From the NCBI RefSeq assembly GCF_002549795.1, contig NZ_CP021435.1:248001-312000 (forward strand): a stretch of DNA of 64,000 bases, read 5' to 3'. The stretch is from Halomonas beimenensis (lineage in GTDB: Bacteria > Pseudomonadota > Gammaproteobacteria > Pseudomonadales > Halomonadaceae). Each line of letters begins with the position of its first letter. Position 1 is the stretch's first letter. Under the pieces are notes generated by a model. It searched no databases. It was not told where the DNA came from and was given only the letters and a program-made list of their open reading frames with translations. The position numbers and the translations under genes are program-made. Positions 23,376 to 33,812 of this stretch are shown piece after piece.

Positions 23376-24331
23376 GGCCGGGCCTCGGGCAGCGGCAGGG
23401 CGCCTTCCTCGATGCGCCGCTTGAGCACGGTGCGGAAGGCCTCCGGATCGTGGGGCGTGAGGTCGTGGGCCGGCGGGTCCACGTAGACCACCAGCAGCCG
23501 TGACAGCCAGTAGCGCAGCGCCGTCATGCGCAGCATCATCGGCCAGGCCTCGCGTTCGGCCGGCTCCAGCGGGCGCCGGGCCTGGTAGGCGGCGAGCAGC
23601 GCCTCGTAGCGGTCCGGGGCGAGCCGGCCGTCCGGGCCGGTGGCCCAGTCGTTGATGACGATGGCCAGGTCGAACAGCAGGTCGCCGGTGCAGCCGTTGT
23701 AGAAGTCGATGATGCCGCCCAGCTCATCGCCCTCGAAGAGGGTGTTGTCGCGGAAGAGGTCGCCGTGGATGGCGCCCTGGGGCAGCTCGGGCCCGCCGGC
23801 GAAGAAGCCCTGGTAGATCTCCACCTCGTCCTTCATCAGTGCCTGGTCCTCGGGCGACAGGTAGACCAGGACCTTGTGGTGCATGGGCAGCAGCCAGTGC
23901 AGGTCGCGGGGGTTGGGTCGGTGCCCGGGGAAGCGCCGGGAGACCTTGTGCATGCGGCCCAGGGCATCGCCCAGCGCCCGGCACTGGGCCAGGTTCGGCG
24001 CCTTGGGGTGCTTGCCCGGCAGGCGCGGGAAGAGCAGCGCCGGCTTGCCGGCGAGGCTGTGCAGGGCGATGCCGTCGCGGTCGTGGAGCGGCCCCGGCAC
24101 CGGCAGCCGGTGCTCGTCCAGGTAGTCCAGCAGGTCGACGAAGAACGGCAGTTCCTCGTGCTCGCCCTGCTCGAACAGGGTCAGCACCAGCGAGCGGCGG
24201 TCGGTGGTGACGAAGAAGGTGCTGTTCTCGGTGCCGGCGGGCACGCCCTCGCAGGCCACCAGGGAGCCGGCATCGAAGCGGCTCAGGAACGCCTCGACCT
24301 GGGAATCGGTCAGCGGTGTGAATACAGCCAT
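23372..24331 (-). CDS. thrB: Homoserine kinase, type II (aminoglycoside-phosphotransferase fold)
   Basis: 319 residues. ThrB of the kind found in Pseudomonas: MAVFTPLTDSQVEAFLSRFD start, the kinase-like catalytic loop GAIHGDLFRDNTLF and the metal motif GGIIDFYNGCTGDLLFD. Phosphorylates L-homoserine for threonine synthesis. The thr genes are not next to it; instead it is coupled to speA. Confidence 0.93.
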   Translation of the reverse strand: MAVFTPLTDSQVEAFLSRFDAGSLVACEGVPAGTENSTFFVTTDRRSLVLTLFEQGEHEELPFFVDLLDYLDEHRLPVPGPLHDRDGIALHSLAGKPALLFPRLPGKHPKAPNLAQCRALGDALGRMHKVSRRFPGHRPNPRDLHWLLPMHHKVLVYLSPEDQALMKDEVEIYQGFFAGGPELPQGAIHGDLFRDNTLFEGDELGGIIDFYNGCTGDLLFDLAIVINDWATGPDGRLAPDRYEALLAAYQARRPLEPAEREAWPMMLRMTALRYWLSRLLVVYVDPPAHDLTPHDPEAFRTVLKRRIEEGALPLPEARP

Positions 24332-24431
24332 GTGTCTCTCGCCCGGGTATGCGAAGCCGCCTATTGTAGCGGCTCGGCGGCGCGATGCACGAACCGGTTA
24401 CCGCGCCCCGGAAGGCTTTCGCAATACGTCG

Positions 24432-24660
24432 TGTCGGTTGGGGCTGTTCCGTGGACAGGCCCCGGAGTGCCGGACCATCGAGAAGGCGCTGTGAACCCCT
24501 CCCTGGGCGCTACCGACGCCCTGCGGCGCTCTCGCATCCTGCGCCGCTTGCAGGGCCGGTGCTGGCCATCCCTGGCCATCCCGTTCGGAGCAGTACTCCT
24601 CTCCCCTGGCGTAGGACCTTCTCTTCGGCCTGTCCCCGGAGCCCCTCGCCGACTCTACGG
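24432..24660 (+). repeat. MITE-like interspersed repeat, copy 1
   Basis: Shares with the copies at 59010-59242, 60042-60297 and 62233-62491 a core CCTCCCTGGGCGCTACCGAC, then CGCATCCTGCGCCGCTTG, GGCCGGTGCTGGCCATCC and a right part ending CTGTCCCCGG then CCCCTCGCC. The outer inverted ends are degenerate here. It lies between thrB and the DUF2782 gene. The short ORFs inside it on both strands are by-products. Confidence 0.85.
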
Positions 24661-24682
24661 CGGCTGCGTTGACGGTCTGGGG

Positions 24683-24973
24683 TCAGAAGCGCTTGATGAC
24701 CCACTCGGGCACGGCGATGCGTTCGCTCTCGTGGCGGGTGAAGTCGCCGTCGCCGTCGTGGTCGACCAGGTAGTAGGCGGGTCCCGCGGCGGGCTGGATC
24801 TCGATGGCGTAGAGCACGCCGTTGACCCGGTATTCGCGGATGGTGCGCTCCTCCTCCTGGCGGATGGTGATGTCGGGCTGGATGTCGCCGGACTGGGCCA
24901 GTGCCGGCAGCGTCGCGGCGGCCAGGCCGGCACCCAGCAGCAGGCCGGTGAACAGGCGGGGGATGAGCTTCAT
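24683..24973 (-). CDS. DUF2782 periplasmic protein
   Basis: 96 residues from ATG 24973: a signal peptide ([21 protein letters not shown]), then [21 protein letters not shown] and [17 protein letters not shown], the DUF2782 domain commonly found next to polA and thrB in gammaproteobacteria. Longer in-frame starts reach 25204 but would overlap the divergent polA. Function unknown. Confidence 0.85.
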   Translation of the reverse strand: MKLIPRLFTGLLLGAGLAAATLPALAQSGDIQPDITIRQEEERTIREYRVNGVLYAIEIQPAAGPAYYLVDHDGDGDFTRHESERIAVPEWVIKRF

Positions 24974-25187
24974 GACGGCCTCCGGACCAGGGAACTGCCC
25001 CCAGTGTATGCCCTCGCGGAGGCCAGGCCCACCTCGGCGCGGCAAAGGCCTCCGGCAATGCGTATCATGGATGACCAGGATCAGGGTCCCTGACCCGTCA
25101 CGGGGGGCTGGCACAGGACTGCGCTCGGGACGCCCGTCAGCCCCCTCGTCACTCACCATTCGCCCAGCCTGCAAGGGATGCCGATTC

Positions 25188-27956
25188 ATGGCCGATACCC
25201 CCATCGTACTCGTCGACGGTTCCTCCTACCTGTACCGCGCCTTCCATGCCCTGCCGCCGCTGACCACCTCGGACGGCCAGCCCACCGGGGCGATCAAGGG
25301 GGTGCTCAACATGCTCAAGCGGTTGATCAAGGACTACCCCGACAGCCCCATGGCGGTGGTCTTCGACGCCCCGGGCAAGACCTTCCGCGACGAGCTGTTC
25401 GAGGAGTACAAGGCGCACCGGCCGCCGATGCCGGACGACCTGCGCGCCCAGGTGGAGCCGCTCCACGATTGCGTGAAGGCGCTCGGGCTGCCGCTGCTGT
25501 GCATCGAGGGGGTGGAGGCCGACGACGTCATCGGCACCCTGGCGCGCCGCGCCACCGAGGCCGGCCGGGACGCGGTGATCTCCACCGGCGACAAGGACAT
25601 GGCCCAGCTGGTCAACGCCCACATCACCCTGGTCAACACCATGAAGGACGAGACCCTGGACGTGGACGGGGTGAAGGAGAAGTTCGGCCTGCCGCCAGAG
25701 CGGATCATCGACTTCCTGGCGCTGATGGGCGACAAGGTGGACAACATCCCCGGCGTCCCCGGGGTCGGCGAGAAGACCGCCCTGGGGCTGCTGCAGGGCA
25801 TGGATGGCGGCCTGGAGGAGGTCTATGCGGACCTGGAGAGGGTCAAGACCCTGGGCTTCCGCGGCGCCAAGACGCTGCCCAGGAAGCTCGAGGAGCACCG
25901 CGACCAGGCCTTCCTCTCCTACCGGCTGGCCACCATCAAGACCGACTGCGACCTGCCGGTGGGCCTGGACGACCTGGACATCGCCCACCCCGACCGCGAG
26001 GCGCTGCTCGAGCTCTATCGTCGCCTGGAGTTCAAGGCCTGGCTGGCCGAGCTGCTGGAGGGCCGGGACGAGGGCGTCGACGACGTCGCCCGCGGCGCGC
26101 CGGCCAAGGACGCCGACGGCGGGGAAGGCGGGGAGCGCGGCGGTGGCGGGCGCCAGGACAGCGTCATCCTCGAGCAGGCCGAGCTGGACGCCTGGCTGGC
26201 CCGCCTGCGGGACGCCGAGGCCTTCTGCTTCGACCTGGAGACCACCAGCCTCGACTACATGGAGGCCGAGATCGTCGGCGTGGGGCTGGCGCTCGAGCCG
26301 GGGGAGGCCGCCTACGTTCCCCTGGCCCCCCAGTACCTGGACGCCCCGGCCCAGCTCGATCGCCGGGCCGTGCTCGAGGCGCTGACCCCGCTGTGGGCGG
26401 ACGCCGGCAAGACCAAGCTCGGCCAGAACCTCAAGTACGACATCTCGGTGCTCGCCCGCCACGGCATCGAGGTCGCCGGGCCCCTCCAGGACACCATGCT
26501 CGAGTCCTACGTGCTCGACTCCACCGCCACCCGCCACGACATGGACTCGCTGGCGCTGAAGTACCTGGGCGAGAAGACGGTGAGCTTCGAGGACATCGCC
26601 GGCAAGGGCGCCAAGCAGCTGACCTTCAACCAGGTCGCCCTGGAGCAGGCCGCCCCCTACGCCTGCGAGGACGTGGACGTGACCCTGCGCCTGCACCAGG
26701 AACTGCGCCCGCGGGTCGAGGCCGAAGGGCGCCTGGCGTCGGTGCTCGACGAGCTCGAGCTGCCGCTGATCCGGGTGCTGTCGCGCATGGAGCGCGGCGG
26801 GGTGGCCATCGATGTCGAGCGCCTGCATGCCCAGAGCCGGGAGCTGGGCCAGCGCATCGGCGAGCTCGAGGCCCAGGCCCACGAGCTCGCCGGCCGGGAG
26901 TTCAACCTGGGCTCGCCCAAGCAGCTCGGCCAGATCCTCTTCGAGGAACAGAAGATCCCGGTGATCAAGAAGACCCCCAAGGGCGCGCCCTCCACCGCCG
27001 AGGCGGTGCTCGAGGAGCTGGCGCTGGACTATCCGCTGCCCAAGGTGATCATGGAGCACCGCGGCCTCTCCAAGCTGCGCTCCACCTACACCGACAAGCT
27101 GCCCAAGCTGGTCAACAAGGCCACCGGGCGGCTGCACACCAGCTACCACCAGGCGGTGACCGCCACCGGCCGGCTGTCGTCCTCCGATCCCAACCTGCAG
27201 AACATCCCCATCCGCACCGAGGAGGGACGGCGCATCCGGCAGGCCTTCGTCGCCCGGCCGGGCTATCGCATCGTCGCCGCCGACTACTCGCAGATCGAGC
27301 TGCGCATCATGGCGCACCTCTCCGGCGACAAGGGGCTGCTGGACGCCTTCGCCGCGGACCGCGACATCCACGCCGCCACCGCCGCCGAGGTCTTCGGCGT
27401 GGCGCTGGACAAGGTCAGCGGGGAGCAGCGCCGCAGCGCCAAGGCGATCAACTTCGGGCTGATCTACGGCATGAGCGCCTGGGGCCTGTCTCGCCAGTTG
27501 CACCTGGAGCGTAACCAGGCCCAGACCTACATCGATCGCTACTTCGACCGCTATCCCGGCGTGGCCCGCTACATGGAGCGGATTCGTTCACAGGCTGCGG
27601 AGGACGGCTTCGTCGAGACCGTCTTCGGCCGGCGCCTCTACCTGCCCGAGATTCGCTCCCAGAATCGCGCCCGCCGCCAGGGCGCCGAGCGTACCGCCAT
27701 CAACGCGCCCATGCAGGGCACCGCGGCGGACATCATCAAGCGCGCCATGATCGACGTCGACGCCTGGCTGGCCGGGGGCGACATCGACGCCATGATGGTC
27801 ATGCAGGTCCACGACGAGCTGGTCTTCGAGGTCGCCGAGGACGCGGTCGAGGTCTTCATCCCCGAGGTCAAGAAGCGCATGCAGGCCGCCGCCGACCTCG
27901 GCGTGGCGCTGATCGTCGAGGCCGAGAGCGGCGCCAACTGGGACGAGGCCCACTGA
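25188..27956 (+). CDS. polA: DNA polymerase I
   Basis: 922 residues from ATG 25188. Domains: 5'-3' exonuclease (1-300; [45 protein letters not shown]), 3'-5' proofreading domain (about 325-520; [13 protein letters not shown] with the DxE metal pair) and polymerase (about 530-922; [33 protein letters not shown] of the O helix, and [11 protein letters not shown] with the catalytic Asp). All key residues are present. Roles: Okazaki fragment maturation and repair. An Asp/Glu/Gly-rich insert (about residues 300-320) separates the first two domains. Confidence 0.97.
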   Translation: MADTPIVLVDGSSYLYRAFHALPPLTTSDGQPTGAIKGVLNMLKRLIKDYPDSPMAVVFDAPGKTFRDELFEEYKAHRPPMPDDLRAQVEPLHDCVKALGLPLLCIEGVEADDVIGTLARRATEAGRDAVISTGDKDMAQLVNAHITLVNTMKDETLDVDGVKEKFGLPPERIIDFLALMGDKVDNIPGVPGVGEKTALGLLQGMDGGLEEVYADLERVKTLGFRGAKTLPRKLEEHRDQAFLSYRLATIKTDCDLPVGLDDLDIAHPDREALLELYRRLEFKAWLAELLEGRDEGVDDVARGAPAKDADGGEGGERGGGGRQDSVILEQAELDAWLARLRDAEAFCFDLETTSLDYMEAEIVGVGLALEPGEAAYVPLAPQYLDAPAQLDRRAVLEALTPLWADAGKTKLGQNLKYDISVLARHGIEVAGPLQDTMLESYVLDSTATRHDMDSLALKYLGEKTVSFEDIAGKGAKQLTFNQVALEQAAPYACEDVDVTLRLHQELRPRVEAEGRLASVLDELELPLIRVLSRMERGGVAIDVERLHAQSRELGQRIGELEAQAHELAGREFNLGSPKQLGQILFEEQKIPVIKKTPKGAPSTAEAVLEELALDYPLPKVIMEHRGLSKLRSTYTDKLPKLVNKATGRLHTSYHQAVTATGRLSSSDPNLQNIPIRTEEGRRIRQAFVARPGYRIVAADYSQIELRIMAHLSGDKGLLDAFAADRDIHAATAAEVFGVALDKVSGEQRRSAKAINFGLIYGMSAWGLSRQLHLERNQAQTYIDRYFDRYPGVARYMERIRSQAAEDGFVETVFGRRLYLPEIRSQNRARRQGAERTAINAPMQGTAADIIKRAMIDVDAWLAGGDIDAMMVMQVHDELVFEVAEDAVEVFIPEVKKRMQAAADLGVALIVEAESGANWDEAH

Positions 27957-27974
27957 CCCGGCCCCGGCACGACG

Positions 27975-27999
27975 AGGCCCGCGGCGCGGCCGCGGGCCT
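27975..27999 (+). terminator. Terminator hairpin after polA
   Basis: Stem AGGCCCGCGGC/GCCGCGGGCCT with a 3-nt GCG loop 18 bp after the polA stop; followed only by TTGG, so a short T tract. Confidence 0.6.
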
Positions 28000-28181
28000 T
28001 GGTCAGGGTCCTTGCCAATCCGCGAAAAGCGGTCCCAGCCCGGGGCAGGGCGGATGCGCTTACGCTTGTCCCTCTGCCTGACCAGGGGGCCGCTCCGGGG
28101 CGTGGGAGCGGTCTTCAGAGCGCGAGGTGGTGTCGGCTCCCACCACATCACCCTGTCACGGTGATCGGCGAAGCCCCTCCC

Positions 28182-29093
28182 CTATCCCCGGGGCGCCAGG
28201 GCCCGGATCGCCACGCTCAGTTCCTCCACCAGCACCTCCACCGCCAACGGCAGGGTGCGCCCCGCGGCGCCGCCCAGCACCAGCCGCGCGCCGTCGATGC
28301 GCGGATCCCGCAACGGCTTGAAGACCAGCTCGCCATGCGCCAGCTCCCGGGCGACGTCGAGCTCGTTGAGGAAGGCCACGCCCAGCCCCGCCCGTGCCAG
28401 CGACTTGATCGCCAGGATCCGGTTGCAGCCGGCCAGCGGGGAGAGCTCGATATCGGACTGGGCCAGCACCCGCTCCAGGGTCGAGCCGCGGAACATCTCG
28501 GCATCCGGGAGGATCGCCGGATAGTCGCGGCAGTCGTCCAGGGTGACCTCCGGCCGCTCGGCCAGGGGGTGGGAGGGGGCGACGACCGCCCCGAAGCCCA
28601 GCTCCACCGACTCGATGAAGCGGATCCGGGGCGTCGGGTGCGGGTTCATGCAGATGCCGATGTCGGCCTCGCCGGTGGCGACCTCCTCGAGGATGACCTC
28701 GGTCAGGCCGGTGCGCAGCGCGAAGCGCACACGGGGAAAGCGCTCGCCGAAGCGGCTCAGCAGCCGGGGCAGGACCTCATCGGTCAGCGACTCGACGGTG
28801 GCGATGCGCACCTCGGCGCAGCCGGTGCCGCGGATCTCGCCGAGGGTCTCGAGCAGATGGCGCTCGTCACGCTGCCACTGGCGGATCTGGGACAGCATCA
28901 GCTCGCCTGCCGGCGAGAGCCGCAGGCCGCGCGGCAGCCGTTCGAACAGCGGCACGCCCAGCTCGTCCTCCAGCTTGAGGATCTGCCGGTTCACCGCCGA
29001 GGCGGCGACATGCAGCCGATCCGCCGCCTTGCGTAGCGAGCCCTGACGGGCGACCTCCTCGAAGTAGCGCAAGCCCGTGAGCAGTAAGTGCAT
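28182..29093 (-). CDS. LysR-family transcriptional regulator
   Basis: 303 residues. N-terminal winged HTH (RYFEEVARQGSLRKAADRLHVAASAVNRQILKLEDELG split over residues 9-47) and a C-terminal periplasmic-binding-like effector domain. Divergent from the permease gene with 127 bp between; probably regulates the permease, amidohydrolase and exporter genes. Effector unknown, possibly a purine or related heterocycle. Confidence 0.88.
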   Translation of the reverse strand: MHLLLTGLRYFEEVARQGSLRKAADRLHVAASAVNRQILKLEDELGVPLFERLPRGLRLSPAGELMLSQIRQWQRDERHLLETLGEIRGTGCAEVRIATVESLTDEVLPRLLSRFGERFPRVRFALRTGLTEVILEEVATGEADIGICMNPHPTPRIRFIESVELGFGAVVAPSHPLAERPEVTLDDCRDYPAILPDAEMFRGSTLERVLAQSDIELSPLAGCNRILAIKSLARAGLGVAFLNELDVARELAHGELVFKPLRDPRIDGARLVLGGAAGRTLPLAVEVLVEELSVAIRALAPRG

Positions 29094-29220
29094 GGCCGTC
29101 TCCCGCGGGATGATCGTTGCCTTTTAGGCAACAAAATGAGCGAAACATTATTATGGACCAGTACGGTTGGGCGCCGCTAGCTTGAAAGCACCTCCACAAC
29201 AACAAGCGAGGCTCCCCACC

Positions 29221-30606
29221 ATGAGCAATCCCCACGAGCCGGTCGGCTCACGCGACCCACGGGTCGAACCGGTCGACCAGAAACTGCCGCTACCCTCCAT
29301 GCTGCTGTATGGCGTGCAGCATGTGCTGGTGATGGCCGCCGCACCGATCACCGCCGTCTTCCTGGTCGGCCAGGCGATGGGCTTCGGCAATGACGTCATG
29401 GTCGCCCTGATGAGCGCCACCTTCCTGGTCTGCGGCCTGGGTACCCTGCTGCAGTCCTTCGGCCCCTTCGGCATCGGCGCCCGTCTGCCCTTCGTTCAGG
29501 TCCCGGGGGGCGCGCCCCTGGTGATCTTCCTGACCATCGCCCAGGCCACCGACCTGCAGACGGCCACCGGCGCGGTGATCCTTACCGGGCTCTTCTACTT
29601 CCTGGCGTTGCCGTTCTTCACCCGGGTGCTGAAGTTCTTTCCGCCCATCGTGATCGGCACCATGCTGCTGCTGGTGGCCATCAACCTGGTGCGCATCTTC
29701 GGTGGCCTGATCACCGGCCAGCAAGGCACGCCGGAGTTCGCCAACCTGCCGGCCATCGCCCTGGCACTGGGCACCATGGCCGCCATCGTCCTCTGTGCCC
29801 GGGTCTTCTCCGGCATGCTCCAGCGCATCGCGGTGATGCTGGGGCTGCTCACCGGCGCCGCGCTCAGCGCCGTGTTCGGCATCATGGAGTTCGACGGCGT
29901 GCTCTCCGGCCCGGTGGTGGCCTTCCCGTCGCTGTTCCCCTTCGGCATGCCCAAGTTCGATCTCTTCGCCTCCCTGCCGTTGATCATCTTCAGCGTGGTG
30001 TCGATGACCGAGGCCACCGGCCAGACCATGGCCACCGCCGAGATCGTCGAGAAGAGCGGCGACTCGCGCGCCCTGGTGCCGCGCAACATCCGCGCCGACG
30101 CCCTGGGCTCGCTGATCGGCGGCTGCTTCGGCACCTCGCTGATCATCACCAGCGGCGAGAACATCGGCATCGTCCGCGCCACCGGGGTGCGTTCGCGCTA
30201 CGTCACCGTCGCCGCTGGCCTGATCCTGGTGCTGCTCGGCCTGTTCGCCCCGCTCGGCCGGCTGGCATCGCTGCTGCCCACCGCCGTGGTGGCTGGGACC
30301 GCGGTGATCGTCTTCGCCATCATCGGGGTGATGGGCGTCAACATCCTGCGCCGGGTCGACCTCAACGAGCACGGCAACATGTTCACCCTGGCCTCCGCGC
30401 TGGCCATGGGCCTGCTGCCCATCCTGGTGCCCGGCTTCTACAGCACCTTCCCCGAGCACCTGCAGATCATCCTGGGCAATGGCCTGGCGATGGGCACCCT
30501 GACCGCGGTGATCGTCAACCTCCTCTTCCATCATCTCGGTCGCCGCGCGGATGCCCCCTCGCCCCAGGGCGCCGAACTCCCCAGTCAAGAGATCAAGGGT
30601 AAGTAA
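29221..30606 (+). CDS. NCS2-family nucleobase (xanthine/uracil-type) permease
   Basis: 461 residues, about 14 membrane helices. The family signatures are MTEATGQTMATAEIVEKSG and GGCFGTSLIITSGENIGIV. NCS2 carriers import purines or pyrimidines with protons. Start ATG 29221. Downstream amidohydrolase 4 bp away forms an operon with it, suggesting uptake and deamination/hydrolysis of the same ring compound. Confidence 0.88.
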   Translation: MSNPHEPVGSRDPRVEPVDQKLPLPSMLLYGVQHVLVMAAAPITAVFLVGQAMGFGNDVMVALMSATFLVCGLGTLLQSFGPFGIGARLPFVQVPGGAPLVIFLTIAQATDLQTATGAVILTGLFYFLALPFFTRVLKFFPPIVIGTMLLLVAINLVRIFGGLITGQQGTPEFANLPAIALALGTMAAIVLCARVFSGMLQRIAVMLGLLTGAALSAVFGIMEFDGVLSGPVVAFPSLFPFGMPKFDLFASLPLIIFSVVSMTEATGQTMATAEIVEKSGDSRALVPRNIRADALGSLIGGCFGTSLIITSGENIGIVRATGVRSRYVTVAAGLILVLLGLFAPLGRLASLLPTAVVAGTAVIVFAIIGVMGVNILRRVDLNEHGNMFTLASALAMGLLPILVPGFYSTFPEHLQIILGNGLAMGTLTAVIVNLLFHHLGRRADAPSPQGAELPSQEIKGK

Positions 30607-30610
30607 TCGT

Positions 30611-32071
30611 ATGATGTCTTCATCACGGACCCGCGCCGGCGCGTCGCCGGCCCTCAGCCCGGCGGCCTTCGCCGACGAGACGCTCCTGCTGCTGCCCGAG
30701 GAGGTGCTGGTTCACGATGGCTGCGTCCGCGACCAGGCGGTGCTGGTGGCCGAGGGGCGCTTCGCCGAGGTCGGCGACCGCCGGGAGCTGCTCGCCCGTC
30801 ATCCCCGGCTCATTCCCCTCGAGCTTCCCGGCAAGCTGCTGATGCCGGGCTTCATCGACGCCCATCACCATCTGACCCAGTCCCTCGGCAAGTCGCTGGT
30901 GTTCGGCGAGCCCTCGGAGATCTTCAAGCGCATCTGGGTGCCGTTGGAGGGCAGCCTGGACGAACGGCTGCTGCATCTCTCGACCAAGCTCGCCGCCCTG
31001 GAGGCGCTGCGCGGCGGCTTCACCACCGCGGTGGATGCCGGGACCCGAGCCTCGGCGGAGCTCGCCGGCATCGCCGGTGCCGCCGAGGAGACCGGCCTGC
31101 GCTGCGTGCTGGGCTTCATCTGCAACGACCTGGGCGGTGATCGCCCGGACGGCGGGGCGATCCGCCGCGCCGCCGAGCGCCACCTGGCGGACTGGTCGGG
31201 GCATTCGCTGGTGCATCCCTCGCTGGCGGTGTCGATCCCCGAGGTGGCCAGCGACGCCATGCTGCGCGACGCCGCGGCGCTCTGCGCCGAGGGTGGGGTC
31301 ATCTTCCAGACTCACGTCAACGAGCACCTGCAGGCCGTCGAGCGCTCCCTGGTGGCCCGGGGGCAACGCCCGCTGGAGCACCTGCATGCCGTGGGGGCCC
31401 TGGGCCCCCAGACGCTGGTCGCCCATGCCACCCTGGTGACCCCGGGGGAGCTCAACCTGCTGCGCGACACCGGCACCGCGGTGGCCTTCAATCCCGTGGC
31501 CAGCACCTGGAAGGGCAACGCCGTGGCCCCGGCCCTGCAGATGGCGGCTCAGGGCATCCGTTTCGGGCTGGGCTCCGATGGCACGCGCAGTGACGCCTTC
31601 CGCCTGCTGGATGCGGCCGAGACCAGCCAGCGCCTGGCCTTCGGGCTGGCCAGCGGGGACTCGTCCTGCGGCGGCGGCTGGCTGTGGCTCGACCACGCCA
31701 CCCGCGCCGGCGCCGAGGCCACGGGCCTTTCGGGCGTGACCGGCGCCATCGCCCCGGGCCTGGCCGCCGACTTCCTGCTGGTGGATCTCGACGTCCCGGA
31801 GATGACGCCGTCCTGGGACCGGCCCTGGGAGCTGGTGCGTTACGCCAACCGCGACCAGATCGATGCCGTCTTCACCAACGGCCGGCTGCGCCTGTGGCAG
31901 GGCTGGCCGGTGGACTGGGACGCCCGGGCGCTGCTGCGCGAGGTGCGGGAAGCGGCCGGTGCCGCGGTGGAGCGTGCGCCGATCCAGCGGGTGCATCCGA
32001 CGTCCGAGGCGCATCGTGCCCGCCTCATGGAATCACGGCGGCCCCCGGAGGGGCGGACGTCCCATGAGTGA
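30611..32071 (+). CDS. Amidohydrolase-superfamily deaminase (guanine/cytosine/pterin deaminase-like)
   Basis: 486 residues. Metal ligands: HxH in FIDAHHHLTQSLGK, His in QTHVNEHLQAVER, His in LVAHATLVTPGE and Asp in LGSDGTRSDAFRLLDAAE, the pattern of the ATZ/TRZ/guanine-deaminase subgroup with one metal. Its partners (NCS2 permease, TauE exporter, LysR) suggest use of a purine, pyrimidine or similar heterocycle. The N-terminal 20 residues are poorly structured and a later start is possible. Specific substrate not assignable. Confidence 0.8.
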   Translation: MMSSSRTRAGASPALSPAAFADETLLLLPEEVLVHDGCVRDQAVLVAEGRFAEVGDRRELLARHPRLIPLELPGKLLMPGFIDAHHHLTQSLGKSLVFGEPSEIFKRIWVPLEGSLDERLLHLSTKLAALEALRGGFTTAVDAGTRASAELAGIAGAAEETGLRCVLGFICNDLGGDRPDGGAIRRAAERHLADWSGHSLVHPSLAVSIPEVASDAMLRDAAALCAEGGVIFQTHVNEHLQAVERSLVARGQRPLEHLHAVGALGPQTLVAHATLVTPGELNLLRDTGTAVAFNPVASTWKGNAVAPALQMAAQGIRFGLGSDGTRSDAFRLLDAAETSQRLAFGLASGDSSCGGGWLWLDHATRAGAEATGLSGVTGAIAPGLAADFLLVDLDVPEMTPSWDRPWELVRYANRDQIDAVFTNGRLRLWQGWPVDWDARALLREVREAAGAAVERAPIQRVHPTSEAHRARLMESRRPPEGRTSHE

Positions 32072-32777
32072 GCTCGTCGTCTTCGCCACCCTGGCCGTGT
32101 CCACCGGCATCGCCGCCTTCATGCAGGGGGCGATCGGCATCGGCTTCGCGCTGATCGTCGCCCCGGTGATGGGCTTCCTGCGTCCCGACCTGCTGCCGGT
32201 CGCCCTGCTGGTGCTGATGCTGCCACTCAACCTCTACGTGGCGCTGCGCGAGCGTGAGGCCATCGACTGGCGGGGTACGGCCTGGATCGGGGTGGGGCGC
32301 CTGCCGGGAACCTTCGTGGGGCTGGGGATCCTGCTGATCATGAGCACCAACGGCCTCAATCAGCTGATCGGTGCTTCCACGGTGATCGCCGTACTCGCCG
32401 CGCTGTTCGCCCCGGTCTTTCGTCCCCGGGCCGGGGCCTGTGCCTCGGTGGGGCTGGTCACCGGAGTGACCGAGACCGCCACCGGCGTCGGTGGCCCGCC
32501 GCTGGCGCTGCTCTACCAGCACCGCCCCGGGCCGGAGCTGCGCTCGACCATCGCCTGCTGTTTCCTGGTGGGGGAGCTGGTCTCGCTGGCCATCCTGGCC
32601 GCGGCGGGCAAGGTCCAGCCGGACCAGCTGATGTGGTCGCTCTATCTGCTGGTGCCGCTGCTCCTGGGCAGCGTCGCCAGCCGGGTGATGCACCAGCGCC
32701 TCGATGCCCGTCGGCTGCGTCAGGGAGTCCTGATGTTCGCCCTGGTATCCGGCGTGGTGCTGATGATCCCGCGCTAG
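32064..32777 (+). CDS. TauE/SafE-family exporter
   Basis: 237 residues, seven to eight hydrophobic segments; TauE/SafE motifs FMQGAIGIGFALIVAPVMGF and, in the second half, ETATGVGGPPLALLYQHRP. The start overlaps the amidohydrolase stop by 8 bp. The family exports sulfite, sulfoacetate or other anions; here perhaps a product of the upstream enzyme. The stop codon TAG is part of the GCTAGT target of the IS481-family element, which leaves the protein intact. Confidence 0.85.
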   Translation: MSELVVFATLAVSTGIAAFMQGAIGIGFALIVAPVMGFLRPDLLPVALLVLMLPLNLYVALREREAIDWRGTAWIGVGRLPGTFVGLGILLIMSTNGLNQLIGASTVIAVLAALFAPVFRPRAGACASVGLVTGVTETATGVGGPPLALLYQHRPGPELRSTIACCFLVGELVSLAILAAAGKVQPDQLMWSLYLLVPLLLGSVASRVMHQRLDARRLRQGVLMFALVSGVVLMIPR

Positions 32778-32778
32778 T

Positions 32779-33807
32779 TGTGATCTCTCGGTAGGTTGTT
32801 CATCCGGAACCTACCCGGAAGACTGGAGATGCGAACCAACCAATCGCTCCAGGAGGTCCGGATGAACACTCACCAGAATGCCCGTCTTACCCCACATGGT
32901 CGAGCCCTGCTGGCACGTCGTGTCATCGATGAAGGGATACGGCCAAGGGAAGTGGCTCAAGCTCAGGGCGTCAGTGTGAGAACGGTCTACAAGTGGGTCC
33001 GCCGGTTCCGCGAAGAAGGCCTCCCGGGGCTTCAAGACCGCTCGTCGCGCCCGGGGCGGAGCCCTTGTGCCACCGATGCCGCCACCGTGGAGCAGGTCAT
33101 CGAACGTCGTCAGCAGCGTCAGACCTATCGCCAGATCGCCCGGGCGCTGGGCATCGGGCAGAGCACGGTGGCGCGGATCCTCAAGCGCAAGGGGCTGAAC
33201 CGGCTGGCCTTGCTGTCACCGGCAAGGCCTGATAACCGCTATGAACATGACGCGCCAGGGGATCTCCTGCACTTGGATATCAAGAAGTTGGGACGTTTCG
33301 AACGCCCGGGCCATCGGGTGACGGGCGATCGCCAGCAGAACACGCCCGGCGCGGGGTGGGAGTATGTCCATATCGCTATCGACGATCACTCACGGGTGGC
33401 CTTCGGCACCCTCTATCCCAATGAAACCGGTTGGAGCGCGTGTTACGCGCTGCTGGACGCGATGCGTTATTACCGGCGGCTCGGGGTTCGCTTCGCCCGT
33501 GTCCTGACCGACAACGGCGCCTGTTACAAATCCAAGGCATTCCAGCGCCTGTGCCGGCGCCTGGGGCTAACGCACAAGCGCACTCGCCCTTATACCCCAC
33601 GCACCAATGGCAAGGCAGAGCGGTTTATTCAAACCGCCCTTCGCGAATGGGCCTATGCGCGGTCCTACGAGAGCTCGGAGCAGCGCCGGCAACATCTGCC
33701 GGCCTGGCTGCACCAGTACAACTGGCATCGGCCGCATGCCAGTTTGGATTACTGCTCTCCGGTTCACCGGTTAGGCCTTTCCGTGAACAACCTGGTGGGT
33801 TTACACA
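32779..33807 (+). mobile_element. IS481-family insertion sequence with 6-bp target duplication
   Basis: 1029 bp. Ends are imperfect inverted repeats beginning TGTG (left TGTGATCTCTCGGTAGGTTG, right complement TGTGTAAACCCACCAGGTTG), followed by the shared GTTCA. It is flanked by GCTAGT on both sides (32773-32778 and 33808-33813), matching the NCTAGN target known for IS481. Complete and potentially active. Confidence 0.88.
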
Positions 33808-33812
33808 GCTAG
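32862..33812 (+). CDS. IS481-family transposase
   Basis: 316 residues from ATG 32862, chosen because AGGAGG lies 5 nt upstream; an in-frame ATG at 32829 is less likely. N-terminal double HTH (REVAQAQGVSVRTVYKWVRRF and YRQIARALGIGQSTVARILK), then the rve catalytic core with Asp in DLLHLDIKKLG, Asp in VLTDNGACYKS and Glu in NGKAERFIQTALREW. The stop codon is completed by the target DNA: TAG at 33810-33812 lies in the right GCTAGT. Confidence 0.9.
   Translation: MNTHQNARLTPHGRALLARRVIDEGIRPREVAQAQGVSVRTVYKWVRRFREEGLPGLQDRSSRPGRSPCATDAATVEQVIERRQQRQTYRQIARALGIGQSTVARILKRKGLNRLALLSPARPDNRYEHDAPGDLLHLDIKKLGRFERPGHRVTGDRQQNTPGAGWEYVHIAIDDHSRVAFGTLYPNETGWSACYALLDAMRYYRRLGVRFARVLTDNGACYKSKAFQRLCRRLGLTHKRTRPYTPRTNGKAERFIQTALREWAYARSYESSEQRRQHLPAWLHQYNWHRPHASLDYCSPVHRLGLSVNNLVGLHS

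Noticed and set aside
24361..24579. Arg-rich small ORFs inside the interspersed repeats (also at 59026, 60007 and 62070)
   Set aside because: They recur because the DNA repeat recurs, differ in start and end between copies, and occur on both strands; no sign of selection on a protein.
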